Below, one piece after another: positions 7,790-16,700 of a DNA stretch of 48,785 nucleotides; positions within the stretch are counted from its first letter, which is position 1; every line of letters begins with the position of its first letter. Origin of the DNA: CAZJGG01 sp964545475 (lineage in GTDB: Bacteria > Bacillota > Clostridia > Lachnospirales > JAISER01). The translations under genes were made by a program, and so were the position numbers. The stretch spans positions 1-48,785 of the forward strand of contig CAZJGG010000019.1 in the NCBI GenBank assembly GCA_964545475.1, read 5' to 3'. Below the pieces are notes generated by a model. That model saw nothing but the letters and a program-made list of their open reading frames with translations. It had not been told where the DNA came from and did not search any database.

Positions 7790-8752
7790 ATGAAAGAAAT
7801 AATTATTACAAAAAATGATGAAAACCAAAGGCTTGACAAACTTTTGATGAAATATTTAAATAACGCCCCTAAAAGCTTTATTTACAAAATGCTTAGGAAG
7901 AAAAACATTAAGCTTAACGGAGCAAAAGCTTTGGGTGGAGAAATGCTTGCAAACGGAGATGTTGTAAGTGTTTATTTTTCTGATGAAACAATAGAAAAGT
8001 TTTCATCTGAAAAAGCAATTAATAAAAGCGCCGGCGGTATTGACATAATATACGAAGATGATAAAATTATTGCGGTAAACAAGCCGGCGGGTGTGTTGTC
8101 TCACCCAGAAAGCCAAGAGGATAACGATACATTAATAGACAGGATTTTAAATTACTTAGCTGAAAAAAACGAATTTGATGTTTCAGCCCGAAGCATTTTT
8201 ACTCCTGCTTTAGCAAACAGGCTAGATAGAAACACTACAGGTCTTGTTATTTGCGGAAAAACCCTTGAGGTAATTCAATGGCTTAACGCAAACATTAAAA
8301 ATAGAAAAATTGAAAAAAACTATAGAACAATTGTTAGCGGTAAATTTAATGAAGAAAAAACATTAATAGCTTACCATGCAAAAACAGAGGGTAACAAAGC
8401 GTTAATAAGCTTTGAAAAGCCGGAAACAGAAAAACTATATGAATTTAAAGAAATAATTACAAAGTTTAGACCCATTTCATATAAAGACGGTTTTACTTAT
8501 TGTGAAGTTACTCTTGTTACCGGGAAATCCCATCAAATAAGGGCAGTTTTACAAAAAATGGGGCATCCAATAGTGGGTGATATAAAGTACGGAGGAAGTA
8601 AAGTTTTTGGGCTTAAAAAACAGCTTCTTCATGCTTATTCCCTAGAGTTTACAGAAGCAGAAGGAACGTTTGGTTATTTACATGGTAAAGTTTTAAAAGC
8701 CCCGCTGCCGGCGAGGTTTCAAAATATACTTAAACAGCTGGGATGTGATTAA
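7790..8752 (+). CDS. RluA-family 23S rRNA pseudouridine synthase
   Basis: It isomerises uridine to pseudouridine in RNA, most likely in 23S rRNA as RluC/RluD relatives do. An N-terminal S4 RNA-binding domain (about residues 1-75, with QRLDKLLMKYL) precedes the catalytic domain. The catalytic Asp lies in ANRLDRNTTGLV near residue 145, where most relatives have HRLDxxTSG. GKSHQIRAVLQKMGHPIVGD is near 246-265. The start is ATG 7790 behind ATGAGG. The 320-residue size is normal. It abuts the DUF1015 gene with no gap, so the two are probably co-transcribed. The exact target uridine cannot be assigned. Confidence 0.88.
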   Translation: MKEIIITKNDENQRLDKLLMKYLNNAPKSFIYKMLRKKNIKLNGAKALGGEMLANGDVVSVYFSDETIEKFSSEKAINKSAGGIDIIYEDDKIIAVNKPAGVLSHPESQEDNDTLIDRILNYLAEKNEFDVSARSIFTPALANRLDRNTTGLVICGKTLEVIQWLNANIKNRKIEKNYRTIVSGKFNEEKTLIAYHAKTEGNKALISFEKPETEKLYEFKEIITKFRPISYKDGFTYCEVTLVTGKSHQIRAVLQKMGHPIVGDIKYGGSKVFGLKKQLLHAYSLEFTEAEGTFGYLHGKVLKAPLPARFQNILKQLGCD

Positions 8753-9982
8753 ATGGCAACATTTAAACCTTTTTGTGCAATCAGACCGGATTCAAAATAT
8801 GCAGCGTCTGTTGGAGCTCTTCCTTATGATGTTATGAGTTCGGAAGAGGCGAGGGAAATGGCAGGAGATAATAAAAATTCTTTTCTGCACGTTGACAAAG
8901 CAGAAATAGATTTAGAGCCGGGGGTTAATATTTATGACGATTTAGTTTATGAAACAGCTAAAAAAAATTTTGAAGAATTAATTAGTAGTGATGTTTTAAT
9001 TAAAGACCAAAAACCGTGTTACTATATTTATAGGCTTATTATGGATGGACGGGTTCAAACAGGGATTGTTGGTTGTGCTCTAGCTGAAGAGTATTTAAAT
9101 AATACTATTAAAAAACATGAGCTTACCCGTGTTGATAAAGAAAATGACCGTATCCGTCATATAGAAACTTTAAACGCAAACACAGGCCCTATTTTTTTTG
9201 CTTATAGGGAAAATAACGAGATTAATGATTTTGTTAACAAATGGGTTAAAGATAACTCTCCAGTTTACGACTTTACGGCTGAAACAGGCGTAAGGCATAC
9301 AGTTTGGGTTGTTGAGGAAACGGAAAAGCTTGACAAGGCTTTCGGAAATGTTTCTAATTTCTACATAGCTGACGGGCACCACAGAAATGCCGCAGCGGTA
9401 AAAGTGCACTGTATTCGTATTGAAAATGGAAATAAGGATGTAGAGACAAGGCATAATTATTATCTTGCGGTTGCTTTCCCAGATAACTGCCTTAGCATAA
9501 TGGCTTATAACAGAGTTGTAAAAGACTTAAACGGACATAACACAGAAAGCTTTTTAAATGAAATTAAAAAATCTTTTATAATTGCTGAATGCAATAAACA
9601 AATCCCAGCGGAAAGACATTCGTTTACAATGTATTTAGAAGGCAAATGGTACAAACTAACGGCAAATGAAAGTATAATACCAAATGACCCGGTTGAATCA
9701 TTAGATGTTTCTATATTGCAAAATTCATTGCTTTGCCCGGTTCTTGGAATAGACGACCCAAGAACGAATAAACGCATAGATTTTGTTGGAGGAATAAGAG
9801 GAATTAATGAGCTTGAAAAGCTTGTAAATTCAGGGGAAATGAAAATCGCTTTTGCTATGTATCCAACAACTATTAACGAACTTTTTGTAGTTTCAGACAA
9901 CAATTTGTTAATGCCGCCAAAATCCACTTGGTTTGAGCCAAAGCTTTTAAGCGGTCTTTTTATTCATTCCCTTGAAAATTAA
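8753..9982 (+). CDS. DUF1015 family protein
   Basis: This is a 409-residue member of the DUF1015 (COG4198) family of unknown biochemical function, common in anaerobic Firmicutes and often beside serine-biosynthesis genes. Family hallmarks are the FCAIRPDSKYA...LPYDVMSSEEA start, LTRVDKENDRIRHIE near 123-137, and ADGHHRNAAAVKV near 205, whose DGHHR looks like a metal or phosphate site. It lacks TM segments. The ATG directly follows the TAA of the upstream pseudouridine synthase gene. Confidence 0.85.
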   Translation: MATFKPFCAIRPDSKYAASVGALPYDVMSSEEAREMAGDNKNSFLHVDKAEIDLEPGVNIYDDLVYETAKKNFEELISSDVLIKDQKPCYYIYRLIMDGRVQTGIVGCALAEEYLNNTIKKHELTRVDKENDRIRHIETLNANTGPIFFAYRENNEINDFVNKWVKDNSPVYDFTAETGVRHTVWVVEETEKLDKAFGNVSNFYIADGHHRNAAAVKVHCIRIENGNKDVETRHNYYLAVAFPDNCLSIMAYNRVVKDLNGHNTESFLNEIKKSFIIAECNKQIPAERHSFTMYLEGKWYKLTANESIIPNDPVESLDVSILQNSLLCPVLGIDDPRTNKRIDFVGGIRGINELEKLVNSGEMKIAFAMYPTTINELFVVSDNNLLMPPKSTWFEPKLLSGLFIHSLEN

Positions 9983-10018
9983 ATCGAAAATTTAATGGTA
10001 TTACTTTTTGAATAAAAT

Positions 10019-10044
10019 TGCTATTATTACAAATAATAATAGCA
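10019..10044. other. Hairpin upstream of a small membrane protein gene
   Basis: TGCTATTATT (10019-10028) pairs perfectly with AATAATAGCA (10035-10044) around a 6-nt loop. It lies between the DUF1015 stop and the ribosome binding site of the next gene. Without a T-tract it is either a weak terminator or a 5' leader structure. Confidence 0.45.
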
Positions 10045-10067
10045 CAAAATTCAAAAGGGGGATTTTT

Positions 10068-10226
10068 ATGAACAAAGTTACTGCGGCAAGCTTTATAGCA
10101 GGCAGCGTTTTAGGAGCGGCTGGAATTACTTGGGCGATGTCTGACAAAAGCGCTAGAAAACGAATTGCTTCCGATTCTATGAAGTTGGCTAAAAAAGCAG
10201 GCCGATTAATGGATAGTATATATTAA
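10068..10226 (+). CDS. Small membrane-associated protein, YtxH-like
   Basis: A 52-residue product begins MNKVTAASFIAGSVLGAAGI. Residues 6-23 form one short glycine/alanine-rich hydrophobic segment, followed by a basic amphipathic tail (KSARKRIASDSMKLAKKAGR). The layout resembles YtxH-type or other small envelope proteins, but I cannot assign it firmly. The start at 10068 is preceded by a strong AAAAGGGGG; an upstream in-frame TTG lacks a ribosome binding site. A clear terminator follows, so the gene can act alone or end the previous operon. Confidence 0.65.
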   Translation: MNKVTAASFIAGSVLGAAGITWAMSDKSARKRIASDSMKLAKKAGRLMDSIY

Positions 10227-10244
10227 GCAGAAACGAATTTTAAG

Positions 10245-10278
10245 CCATGCAATATATTTTATATTGTATGGTTTTTTA
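10245..10278 (+). terminator. Rho-independent terminator
   Basis: CCATGCAATAT (10245-10255) pairs with ATATTGTATGG (10261-10271) and runs into TTTTTT. It ends the transcript of the small membrane protein gene. Confidence 0.85.
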
Positions 10279-10337
10279 TTGCCATTTTGTATAATATGAT
10301 ATAAAATGAAAAAATATTATATAAAGAGGTGCTTGAC

Positions 10338-11345
10338 ATGAAGGTTTTGGTAACAGGTGGTGCGGGATATGTTGGAAGCACAATTTGCTCGGCTCTTATA
10401 GACAACGGCTTAACTCCTGTAATACTGGATTCGTTAATTACAGGCAGAGACGAATTTGTTCAAGACAAATTGTTTTACAAAGGAGATATAGGCGACAAAG
10501 CCGTTTTAACAAAAATTTTTGAAGAACACCCGGATATTGAAATATTAATACATTCTGCAGAAAAAGCCGCCGTTTATGAATCGGTTTTAAACCCATATGA
10601 CTATTATAACGATAACGTTTTTAAATCTATGGTTTTGTTTAAAACCGTTCAAGAGCTTGGGCTTAAAAAAATTATTTTCTGTTCCTCAGCAAGCATTTAC
10701 GATGATGTTCCCGGGTACATGGTTATGGAAAATTCCCCAATAAACCCAAGAAGCCCTTTTGGCAAAAGTAAATATATGACAGAATTAATTTTAAGAGATT
10801 TTTGCAACGCATATGCCATGAAATGCATTAGCATGAGATATTTTAACCCTGTAGGGGCAGATCCAAAACTTCGTTCCGGTTTGCAGCCGAAAAACCCAAT
10901 TAATATTGTGGGTAAGCTTTTAAGAGTTATTGAGGGAAAAGAAAAAAACTTTATTATTGCCGGAAAGGACTGGGGAACAAGAGACGGTTCTTGTATTAGA
11001 GATTATGTACACGTTTGGGACGTGGCTACGGTCCATGTTAAAGCAGTCATGCTTTTTGACGAAGTTTTTGCAAATGAAAGGTTTAAAGACTGCAATTTTT
11101 TGCCGGTTAACATTGGATCAGGTATAGGAGTAACTGTTCAAGAGTTTGTTTACGCATTTGAAAACATTGTTGGTGAAAAAGTAAATGTGCTTGTTTCGTA
11201 CGACCATAGACCGGGAGATATTGCAGGCACATACGCTAATATTTCCCGAGCTAAAGAACTTTTAGGTTGGGAAATTTCATATGCTATAGAAGAGGCAATT
11301 TTAGATGCAGTAAGGTGGGAAGAACTTAATGAGGGTTTTATATAA
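10338..11345 (+). CDS. GalE-like NAD-dependent epimerase with a substituted catalytic tyrosine
   Basis: This is an extended short-chain dehydrogenase of 335 residues, closest to UDP-glucose 4-epimerase. The Rossmann motif GGAGYVGS (7-14) and FCSSASIYDD with its active-site serines (114-123) are present. So are RYFNPVGADP and the C-terminal RPGDIAGTYANISRAKELLGW (in two parts). The normal YxxxK motif reads FGKSK (141-145), so the catalytic Tyr is replaced by Phe (codon TTT) while Lys remains. The start is ATG 10338 behind AGAGG; the in-frame GTG nine bases earlier overlaps that site. Either activity is reduced, another residue serves as base, or the enzyme does a different reaction. A family B repeat element follows three bases after the stop. 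Confidence 0.82.
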   Translation: MKVLVTGGAGYVGSTICSALIDNGLTPVILDSLITGRDEFVQDKLFYKGDIGDKAVLTKIFEEHPDIEILIHSAEKAAVYESVLNPYDYYNDNVFKSMVLFKTVQELGLKKIIFCSSASIYDDVPGYMVMENSPINPRSPFGKSKYMTELILRDFCNAYAMKCISMRYFNPVGADPKLRSGLQPKNPINIVGKLLRVIEGKEKNFIIAGKDWGTRDGSCIRDYVHVWDVATVHVKAVMLFDEVFANERFKDCNFLPVNIGSGIGVTVQEFVYAFENIVGEKVNVLVSYDHRPGDIAGTYANISRAKELLGWEISYAIEEAILDAVRWEELNEGFI

Positions 11346-11350
11346 TTTTA

Positions 11351-11516
11351 GAACCTGTATTCAATAATGGGTTGCCCGAATTTGAAACATCGATTTTTCG
11401 CCATTCGCGGCGGGGCGGCGAAGGCATAATAGAGCTAATTATGGCAAGCCGCCGCAACAAAGAATGGCGGAATAATCGCTTTCAAAGGCGGGTAACAGCT
11501 TATTGAATACAGGTTC
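11351..11516 (-). mobile_element. 166-bp MITE-like element, family B, copy 1
   Basis: The ends GAACCTGTATTCAATAA and TTATTGAATACAGGTTC are perfect inverted repeats, flanked by TTA at 11348-11350 and 11517-11519. The GC-rich centre (GGCGGGGCGGCGAAGG region) matches the reverse complement of the copy at 34465 almost throughout. It contains no ORF and sits just after the galE-like stop codon. Confidence 0.9.
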
Positions 11517-11644
11517 TTACACTATTACCTTTATTTATACATTATGTATTATTATTTACAAATTTTTTAAAATTTTGATGTTTACTTGAAAGAAATTGTT
11601 TATTTGGTTACAATCATATAAAATGTAAATAAGAAGTGATAGAA

Positions 11645-11870
11645 TTGGAAGCTAAGAAGATAGTATTAACATTAATAATTTTAATTAAAGTGCAAACAGG
11701 ATGTAGATAAAATTGAATTACAAAACCCAAGCATAAGCTTTAGTTTCAAAATTAATGGTTTTAATATTCCAACAAAAGATACAATTGTTCCTGTTATTGA
11801 TCCGATTTTAAATAATACGTTAAAAACCATTAATTTTGAGTCTTTACATCCAGAGTTAAAGAATGAGTAA
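11645..11870 (+). pseudogene. Frameshifted small lipoprotein-like gene
   Basis: From TTG 11645 (preceded by AAGAAGTGAT) the frame reads LEAKKIVLTLIILIKVQTGC, a basic start, a hydrophobic stretch and a lipobox-like TGC, then stops at 11708-11710. A shifted frame from 11691 continues CKQDVDKIELQNPSISFSFK and runs to TAA at 11868-11870. Joining the two would give a secreted lipoprotein of about 75 residues. No family is recognised. A genuine intact short ORF in either frame is the alternative. The rest of 11517-11950 shows nothing else I can support. Confidence 0.35.
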
Positions 11871-11954
11871 ATTCTATCTTACATATGGAAGTTGCCTTGT
11901 GAATGTACTTATACAAAAAATTGTTTATTTTACAATAAAAAGGCATAAAAATTG

Positions 11955-11984
11955 TTGACGTATTTTCATATTATGTGGTATAAT
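11955..11984 (+). promoter_or_regulatory. Promoter of rpsU-yqeY
   Basis: TTGACG (11955-11960) and a perfect TATAAT (11979-11984) with an 18-bp spacer. The expected transcript has a leader of about 90 nt carrying the structured element described next. Confidence 0.75.
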
Positions 11985-12018
11985 ATATGTTTGTATGGTA
12001 TACTATTTAAGAAAATGT

Positions 12019-12075
12019 CATATATAACAGAATTTCTCCAGTTATATATGGTCATACATACAACTGGAGGGAGGG
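12019..12075 (+). promoter_or_regulatory. rpsU leader with mutually exclusive stems around the Shine-Dalgarno
   Basis: CATATATAAC (12019-12028) pairs perfectly with GTTATATATG (12041-12050). Alternatively, CTCCAGTT (12036-12043) pairs with AACTGGAG (12062-12069), which contains part of the GGAGGGAGGG ribosome binding site. The two foldings share bases 12041-12043 and the loop, so they compete. This arrangement suggests translational control of S21, possibly autoregulation; that function is inferred. Confidence 0.5.
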
Positions 12076-12082
12076 AAACTCA

Positions 12083-12259
12083 ATGTCTGAAGTAAAAGTT
12101 AAAGAAAACGAAACATTAGATAGTGCTCTTCGCCGCTTTAAACGTTCTTGCGCAAAAGCAGGAATAATGGGAGAGGTTCGTAAAAGGGAGCACTATGATA
12201 AGCCCAGCGTTAAACGAAAAAAGAAATCAGAAGCGGCTAGAAAAAGAAAATTTATGTAA
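12083..12259 (+). CDS. rpsU: 30S ribosomal protein S21
   Basis: S21 is a small basic protein of the 30S platform that helps initiation. This 58-residue ORF starts MSEVKVKENETLDSALRRFK and continues RSCAKAGIMGEVRKREHYDK, ending in a run of Lys/Arg (SVKRKKKSEAARKRKFM). The ribosome binding site GGAGGGAGGG is unusually strong. The next gene, yqeY, follows by 16 bases, the usual rpsU-yqeY order in Firmicutes. Confidence 0.95.
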   Translation: MSEVKVKENETLDSALRRFKRSCAKAGIMGEVRKREHYDKPSVKRKKKSEAARKRKFM

Positions 12260-12275
12260 TTAGGATTTGATATTT

Positions 12276-12722
12276 ATGGCAACAATGAAAGAAAAGCTTA
12301 TTAATGACATGAAAGACGCAATGAGGGATAAAGACACAGTCCGCAAAGACGTTATACAGATTGTTCGTGCTGGTGTTTTGCAAATTGAAAAAGACACCCA
12401 GAAAGAAACTACGGACGAAATCGTTATGGACGTTATTTCTAAAGAAATTAAAAAACGTGTAGACGTTTTACCAGATTATGAAAAAAGCGGGCGAGACGAC
12501 TTAATTGAAAATATTAACCTTCAATTGCGTATTTTAAAAAGCTACCTTCCCGAACAGTTGACAACAGAGCAATTAAGTGAAATCATTGAAGAAACAATTA
12601 AAGAAACAGGCGCTTCCTCAATGAAAGATATGGGAAAGATTATGCAGGCCATAACCCCTAAAGTAAAAGGCAAGGCGGATAATAAAACCGTCAGCGAAAT
12701 GATAAAATCAAAGTTTAATTAA
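12276..12722 (+). CDS. yqeY: GatB/YqeY domain-containing protein
   Basis: This 148-residue helical protein of the YqeY family resembles the tail domain of the GatB amidotransferase subunit; its exact role is unsettled, with a link to tRNA or translation proposed. The start at ATG 12276 gives MATMKEKLINDMKDAMRDKD. AGGA ten bases upstream supports it, though ATG 12285 is possible. The family motif LRILKSYLPEQLTTEQL lies near 88-104, and GKIMQAITPKVKGKADNK near 126-143. It is co-transcribed with rpsU and ends at a strong terminator. Confidence 0.9.
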   Translation: MATMKEKLINDMKDAMRDKDTVRKDVIQIVRAGVLQIEKDTQKETTDEIVMDVISKEIKKRVDVLPDYEKSGRDDLIENINLQLRILKSYLPEQLTTEQLSEIIEETIKETGASSMKDMGKIMQAITPKVKGKADNKTVSEMIKSKFN

Positions 12723-12730
12723 AACTCAAA

Positions 12731-12775
12731 TGCACAAAAATGGGGAGGATTCCATAAATTTTTGTGCATTTTTTA
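12731..12775 (+). terminator. Rho-independent terminator of rpsU-yqeY
   Basis: TGCACAAAAA (12731-12740) pairs perfectly with TTTTTGTGCA (12759-12768), followed by TTTTTT. Confidence 0.85.
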
Positions 12776-12824
12776 ATGTTTTTTTAGTCAATATTTTTTT
12801 AGAGGACGCCTTTAGGAGTTTTAT

Positions 12825-13190
12825 ATGAATCAACGTAAATTCTTTAGAAAGCCAGACATACTGCTTATTTTTCTAATAATTGTAATATGTGCTGGGTTTT
12901 TTATTTATACGGCAAACCAAAAACCAAGCCGCTATGCAGAGGTTATTTATAACAATGGGACTAAGGAAATTGCGGATTTAAGCATACCAAAGCAAATAAA
13001 TATTAATTCCAAAATAGTTATAAATATAAAAGACGGTGCAATTGCTTTTACATCGTCGGATTGTCCGGACAAAACCTGCGTTAAAACTGGATATATAAAA
13101 AATAAAAACCAATTTGCAGCGTGTTTGCCAAACCAAGTTATAATACGAATATTATCAAAAGACGGCGAAGTGGATATGGTTACTTTTTAA
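12825..13190 (+). CDS. NusG domain II-containing membrane-anchored protein
   Basis: This 121-residue protein has a single N-terminal TM helix (about residues 12-29, LLIFLIIVICAGFFIYTA) and an exported beta domain of the NusG_II type (about 38-121). It carries the cysteine pair in SSDCPDKTCVKTG, which the family conserves. In Clostridia it is nearly always paired with a Gx transporter gene, as here 12 bases downstream, and the pair is suspected to act in isoprenoid, quinone or cofactor trafficking or electron transfer. The molecular function is unknown. RBS TAGGAG precedes ATG 12825. Confidence 0.82.
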   Translation: MNQRKFFRKPDILLIFLIIVICAGFFIYTANQKPSRYAEVIYNNGTKEIADLSIPKQININSKIVINIKDGAIAFTSSDCPDKTCVKTGYIKNKNQFAACLPNQVIIRILSKDGEVDMVTF

Positions 13191-13202
13191 TGGGGAATAG
13201 AT

Positions 13203-13721
13203 ATGAAAAAAACCAAATCAATAGCATTTCTTGGCATAATGCTGGGAGTAATAATTGTGCTTTCCGTGTTAGAGTCTTTGCTTCCGCCTTTGCCCTTTTT
13301 GCCTCCCAATTTTAGGTTGGGGCTTTCAAACGTTGTAATTATGTTTTGCGTATTATACATAGGAAAATATCAAGCTGTAAGCCTAAACGTTTTAAAAGCC
13401 GCCTTTGTTTTGTTAACAAGGGGGCCAATGGCAGGGTTTTTAAGTCTTTGCGGAGGGCTTTTGTCGGTTTTTGTTTTAATTTTTCTTAATAGGGTTTTTA
13501 AGGAAAAAATATCAATAACGGCTTTAAGCATAACAAGCTCTGTTGCCCATAATTTAGGGCAATTTGCGGCTTTGCTGTTTGCTCTTAACATGGGAGCATT
13601 TGTTTATTATATGCCCTTTGCCCTTTTGTCCGGTCTTATAATGGGCGAAATAACGGGGATTTTGTTGAAAACTTTATTGACTGCATTCGACAAAATAGGC
13701 TTGACACGGTTATTACCTTAA
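13203..13721 (+). CDS. Gx transporter family membrane protein (Hpre_diP_synt_I type)
   Basis: A 172-residue protein with about five hydrophobic helices, beginning MKKTKSIAFLGIMLGVIIVL. The family signature PPLPFLPPNFRLGLSNVVIM lies near 28-47, and LTRGPMAGFLSLCGG near 71-85. It was historically annotated as heptaprenyl diphosphate synthase component I, but the fold resembles ECF S-components, so a small-molecule uptake role is more likely (inference). It forms a two-gene unit with the NusG-II gene and precedes smc by 53 bases. Confidence 0.82.
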   Translation: MKKTKSIAFLGIMLGVIIVLSVLESLLPPLPFLPPNFRLGLSNVVIMFCVLYIGKYQAVSLNVLKAAFVLLTRGPMAGFLSLCGGLLSVFVLIFLNRVFKEKISITALSITSSVAHNLGQFAALLFALNMGAFVYYMPFALLSGLIMGEITGILLKTLLTAFDKIGLTRLLP

Positions 13722-13774
13722 ACTAAAATTTATTCAGAAAAAGGTTTAATATGGGAACAATATGAGGTGTTTAA

Positions 13775-16700
13775 ATGCATTTAAAAAGGCTTGAATTGCA
13801 AGGTTTTAAGTCGTTTTGTGAAAAAATTAGGCTGGATTTTAATATGGGCATAACCTCTATAGTAGGACCAAACGGCAGCGGCAAAAGTAATCTGTCTGAT
13901 GCTGTTAAATGGGTTTTAGGCGAGCAAAGCGCAAAAAGCCTGCGTGGAGCAAAAATGGAGGATGTTATTTTTGCCGGAACTCAAAACCGCCGCCCTATGG
14001 GGTTTGCGGAGGTTTCTATTATAATTGATAATTCCGACAGAAAAATGCCTATTGACTATTCTGAAATTAAGATTACAAGAAAAGTTTTTCGTTCCGGCGA
14101 AAGTGAATATCAATTAAACGGCGTTGGATGCCGCTTAAAAGATATTTACGAGCTTTTAATGGACACGGGCATCGGCAGAGAGGGTTATTCCCTTATTGGT
14201 CAAGGAAGAATTGAAGAAATACTTTCTAGCCGTTCGGAAGACCGTCGATATTTATTTGAGGAAGCCGCCGGTATTGTTAAATTTAAAAACAGAAAGATTG
14301 AAACGCAAACAAGGCTTGAAAGAGAAAAACAAAACCTTGTACGAGTAAATGATATAATTAACGTTCTTGCAGAACAGATTGAACCGCTAAAAGAGCAGGC
14401 GGAAAAAGCGGTAATGTATCTTGAAAAAAAGGAAAGGCTTAAAGTTGTTCAAGTTAACTTGTTTTTAATGGAAACAGCGAATATTGAACAAGAGCTTTCC
14501 GATATAGGAAACAATTTGGAAAATGTTATTATTGAAATTGAGCGAGAAACAAACAGACAAAATGAACTTAAAGGGCAAATAGACGGCTTGAAGCTGGTTT
14601 TATTGGAAACAGATACGTTAATAAAAAGCAAAAGCAACGAGCTTACTGAACTTAGAGTAAGTACTGAAAAAAGAGAAAATGATATAAAAATTACAAATGA
14701 ACAAATAAACAACTGCAAAAGCGATATAAAGCGCATTGAAGAGGACATATTAAAGCTAGAAGAGCTTATAAATATACATAAAGAGGATAAAGAGGACAGG
14801 CGACAAAAGCTTGAGGGGCTTAATAATGAGCTTGGGCAAAAACGTGAAGCATTGGTTTCCCTTGAAGAAATATTTAACGAGCTTAACAAGCATATGAGCG
14901 GCGGCGAAGCGCAAATAGACAAATATAATGCAGAAATTATTGAAAAGGTTCAAAAGGTTACGGAGGCTAAATCCGAAAGGGAAAGGCTTAAACACAGCTA
15001 TGAAGCCCTTGAAGAGCAAAAAGAGAATTTAATTGAAAATAATTCTGCCGTTGAAGCGGAAATAAAGCAATGCCTGGAAATAAAGGAAAGCGCAGGGCAA
15101 AAGCTTGAAACCCTTAACAACCTTACAGACAAAATAAGGAAAGAACAGGAAGTTTTGGAGGGGGAAAAAACCAAAATTTCTGCCGAAATTGATAAGGCGG
15201 AAAAAAGGCGTGGAGAAGTTAACAGGGCATACCATGATTTGGTGTCCCGTCATAAAATGCTAACGGAGCTTGAAGCAAGCTACGAGGGTTATTATAAAAG
15301 CGTTAAAGCCATTTTAACAAAAAGCAAGCAAGAGCCGGAGCGGTTTTCCGGTATTTGCGGTGCTGTAAGCGAATGCGCCGAAACGGACAAGCAGTACGAA
15401 ACGGCAATAAATATTGCTTTTGGTGGTGCGGTTCAAAACGTTATTACAAAGACAGAAAACGATGCAAAGTTTGCAATTGAATATTTAAAAAAGGAAAAAT
15501 GGGGCAGAGTTACGTTCTTGCCTGTTACATCTATGAAACGAAATGGCCTAGGAAGCGTTAAACAGGATGTTTTAAGCGAAAAAGGCGTTATAGGCATAGC
15601 TCAGGAGCTAATTAGATATGATGAAGTTTATGAGCCGGTTTTTGCAAATTTACTGGGTAAAGTAATTATTGTTGATAATTTGCAAAACGGCATTGATTTA
15701 TCAAAAAAATATAATAAGGCTTATAAAATTGTAACTTTAGATGGAGAGCTTCTTTCCGCAGGAGGAGCAATTACCGGGGGAAGCATAAATAAAGAAGCTT
15801 CCGCTGTTTTTGGAAGAAGCAGAGAAATACATGAGCTTAAAGACCAAATAAGTGAATACGAAAAAGAGGTAAAGACTCATGAGGATTTATGCGCTAAACT
15901 TTCTGAACAGCTTAAAATTATTATAAATAAGCTGCAACAAGGTAATATTTTACTTCATGAAAAGGCACTGGAGCGAGTTTCTCTTAATGAAAGCTTGACC
16001 CGGGAGACAAGCAGGTTAACCACCCTTAATAATCAAAAAAAGAAAAATGATTTAGATGATGGAAATATTATGGAAAACCTTGTTTTAACAAACAAGCGAA
16101 TAAGAGAATGGGAAAAGCTTCATATACAGCTTGAAAAAGATGTTGAAGCATTAAAGGAAAGTTTAAAACAGCAGCAGAACAGTATGTCTGCCGGAAAGGC
16201 AAACAGGGATGAACATATTAACAGGCTAACCGACTTAAAAGTAGAAATTGGGGCGTCGGAGCAAACTGCTTTATCCTCTGAAGCAGATATAAAAAGGCTG
16301 GATAAAGAAATTTCAGATGCTTATACAAAAATTGAGTCGCTAAAAGATGAAATTTCCTTAAAAGGTGACCAAATTGAAGAGAAATTGCAAAACATAAAAG
16401 AAATTGAAATCAATATTCAGCAGCTAAATGATGAGCAAGCGGAACTATTAGTTGCCATAACACAGCTTGAAGAAGACAAAAAAAGCAACAGCGAAAAACT
16501 GGAACATTTAATGCAGGCAGAGGAAGACTGCAAAAATACTCTTTATACTTTGCAAAGCGAAAAGACAAGGCTGGAGCTTAAAAACGAGCAAGCTGAAAAC
16601 GCACGGAGAAAAAGTTATGACGACATGTGGGACGAGTATCGCCTTACAATGCAAGGGGCAATTAGTTATAAGCAGGATGGCTTTAGCAGGGAAAATCTTA

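Noticed and set aside
14449..14922. Minus-strand 157-codon ORF inside smc
   Set aside because: Serine- and leucine-rich antisense shadow of the coiled-coil codons; no start signals.
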